DNA from: Epichloe hybrida
Taxonomy: Eukaryota > Ascomycota > Sordariomycetes > Hypocreales > Clavicipitaceae
Direction of reading: 5' to 3'
DNA length: 64,000 nucleotides
Assembly: GCA_019022495.1 (NCBI GenBank)
Contig: JAFEKR010000013.1
Coordinates: 434,001-498,000 of the forward strand
This document shows positions 63,663 through 64,000 of the stretch, in pieces. Under the pieces are notes generated by a model. That model worked only from the letters and a program-made list of their open reading frames with translations, searched no databases and was not told the origin of the DNA. Position 1 is the stretch's first letter; each line of letters starts with the position of its first letter. The translations under genes were made by a program, and so were the position numbers.

Positions 63663-64000
63663 ATATATACTAATTATCCTTATCTTTAGTAAGGGAGGCT
63701 TTCTTTATTAGTAAGCACCTTTAGGACCTCTAGGACTAGGCTATTATATTAGACTTTATATATAGTATATAACTAAAAGCTATTTAGGAGAGTATTAGGA
63801 AGTTTTCTTTAAAAGTAATAATAAGAGAATAAGTTATAAATTATTCTATAAGTACTTATAGTATACTATAGTTTTAAAGGTAAATATAAGTCCTAGCCTA
63901 GGAACCCCTTATAATAACTCTTATTTAATAAAGTTATAACTTACTAGTTATAAGTTACCTTAGCTAGGAAAGAGAGAGAAGAGAGGGAAAGTCTAGATGC
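63663..64000 (+). pseudogene. Gypsy remnant, piece after copia-3, cut by window end
   Basis: Resumes the gypsy element after the CTTAT duplication. Expected content is the RNase H/integrase linker, but I cannot identify a motif in 338 RIPed bases. Confidence 0.55.

Larger units (their letters stand above)
31745..64000. repeat. AT-rich, RIP-mutated nested retrotransposon block
   Basis: From about 31,745 base composition switches abruptly. For example, in 34,081-34,140 only 11 of 60 bases are G or C and there is no CA or TG dinucleotide. Frames are riddled with TAG/TAA where family alignments need CAG, CAA or TGG. That is the signature of RIP, C-to-T change at CpA on both strands, known in Pezizomycotina. 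The block continues past the window end, so its full size is unknown. It could be a dispersed AT-isochore or pericentromeric DNA. Confidence 0.93.
32379..64000 (+). mobile_element. Ty3/gypsy LTR retrotransposon, RIPed, interrupted, incomplete in window
   Basis: The outermost element. It starts with a TGTTAG LTR terminus. Degenerate gag with a zinc-knuckle-like C-C-H-C trace lies near 34,780-34,826. Reverse transcriptase begins before 36,180 and, after removing copia-1, resumes at 56,280; across the join the frame reads the catalytic YxDD region as FNNT. It continues with YLGYIII (56,443-56,460) and SFLGFINFYYNF (56,548-56,580), the classic gypsy RT connection, then RNase H-like sequence to 57,385 and again from 63,663. 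Stops are everywhere, so it is dead. The 3' LTR lies beyond the window, so the target duplication cannot be checked. Confidence 0.85.

Noticed and set aside
31745..64000. Mitochondrial or bacterial origin of the AT-rich half
   Set aside because: LTR retrotransposons with target duplications, TpA excess with loss of CpA/TpG and nested structure fit nuclear RIPed repeats; there are no mitochondrial genes.

Overview
The window is filamentous-ascomycete nuclear DNA, most likely a Sordariomycete and possibly Hypocreales. The reasons are short GT-AG introns (about 60-240 nt), close-packed orthologues of conserved fungal genes, and a second half made of retrotransposons with the footprint of repeat-induced point mutation (RIP). 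In that half CpA and TpG are almost gone and TpA is in large excess. The genus cannot be named from the sequence.

Region 1 (1-31,475) has ordinary base composition and eleven complete protein-coding genes, nearly all housekeeping: PRP43 spliceosome/ribosome helicase (-), PRMT5/Skb1 arginine methyltransferase (+), AGX1 alanine-glyoxylate aminotransferase (+), CRM1/exportin-1 (+), SPB4 60S-biogenesis DEAD-box helicase (-), DGK1 CTP-dependent diacylglycerol kinase (+), a KxDL-domain BLOC-type subunit (+), a fungal protein of unknown function (-), another unknown fungal protein (+), a CIR_N/LENG1-like nuclear protein (-) and SEC18/NSF (+). PRP43/PRMT5, SPB4/DGK1 and LENG1-like/SEC18 are divergent pairs sharing 5' regions. 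AGX1 is followed in tandem by CRM1. There is no sign of a metabolic cluster. A 284-bp MITE with perfect 36-bp terminal inverted repeats lies in the large 19.4-22.7 kb intergenic gap. PRMT5 needs a GC-AG intron, and the LENG1-like gene needs an 8-nt first coding exon.

Boundary (31,476-31,745): the C-terminal exon of an unidentified gene on the minus strand (73 codons plus stop, with a splice acceptor) ends against the AT-rich block. Its 5' part is not visible, so it looks like a host gene truncated or displaced at the transition.

Region 2 (about 31,745-64,000) is one AT-rich block built by nested retrotransposition. A gypsy element (from 32,379, + strand, running off the window) was hit in its reverse transcriptase by copia-1 (36,181-56,274, +, TSD AATAT). 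Copia-1 was hit by its relative copia-2 (37,253-44,055, -, TSD CTTTC) and by a LINE (48,021-54,568, +, 18-nt TSD). The gypsy element was also hit by copia-3 (57,386-63,657, -, TSD CTTAT) and by a 5'-truncated 148-bp LINE copy (56,914-57,061, 14-nt TSD). LTR pairs are equal in length (288/288, 307/307, 231/231). All elements are full of stops, so none can code. At all three copia elements and the visible gypsy end, the outermost tens to about 150 bases look unmutated while everything inside is RIPed.

The most interesting points are this edge-sparing pattern, the paralogous empty sites that prove two of the insertions inside the window, the unmutated truncated LINE copy, the disrupted gene at the boundary, the MITE, the GC-AG intron, and a Thr at the leptomycin-B site of CRM1.
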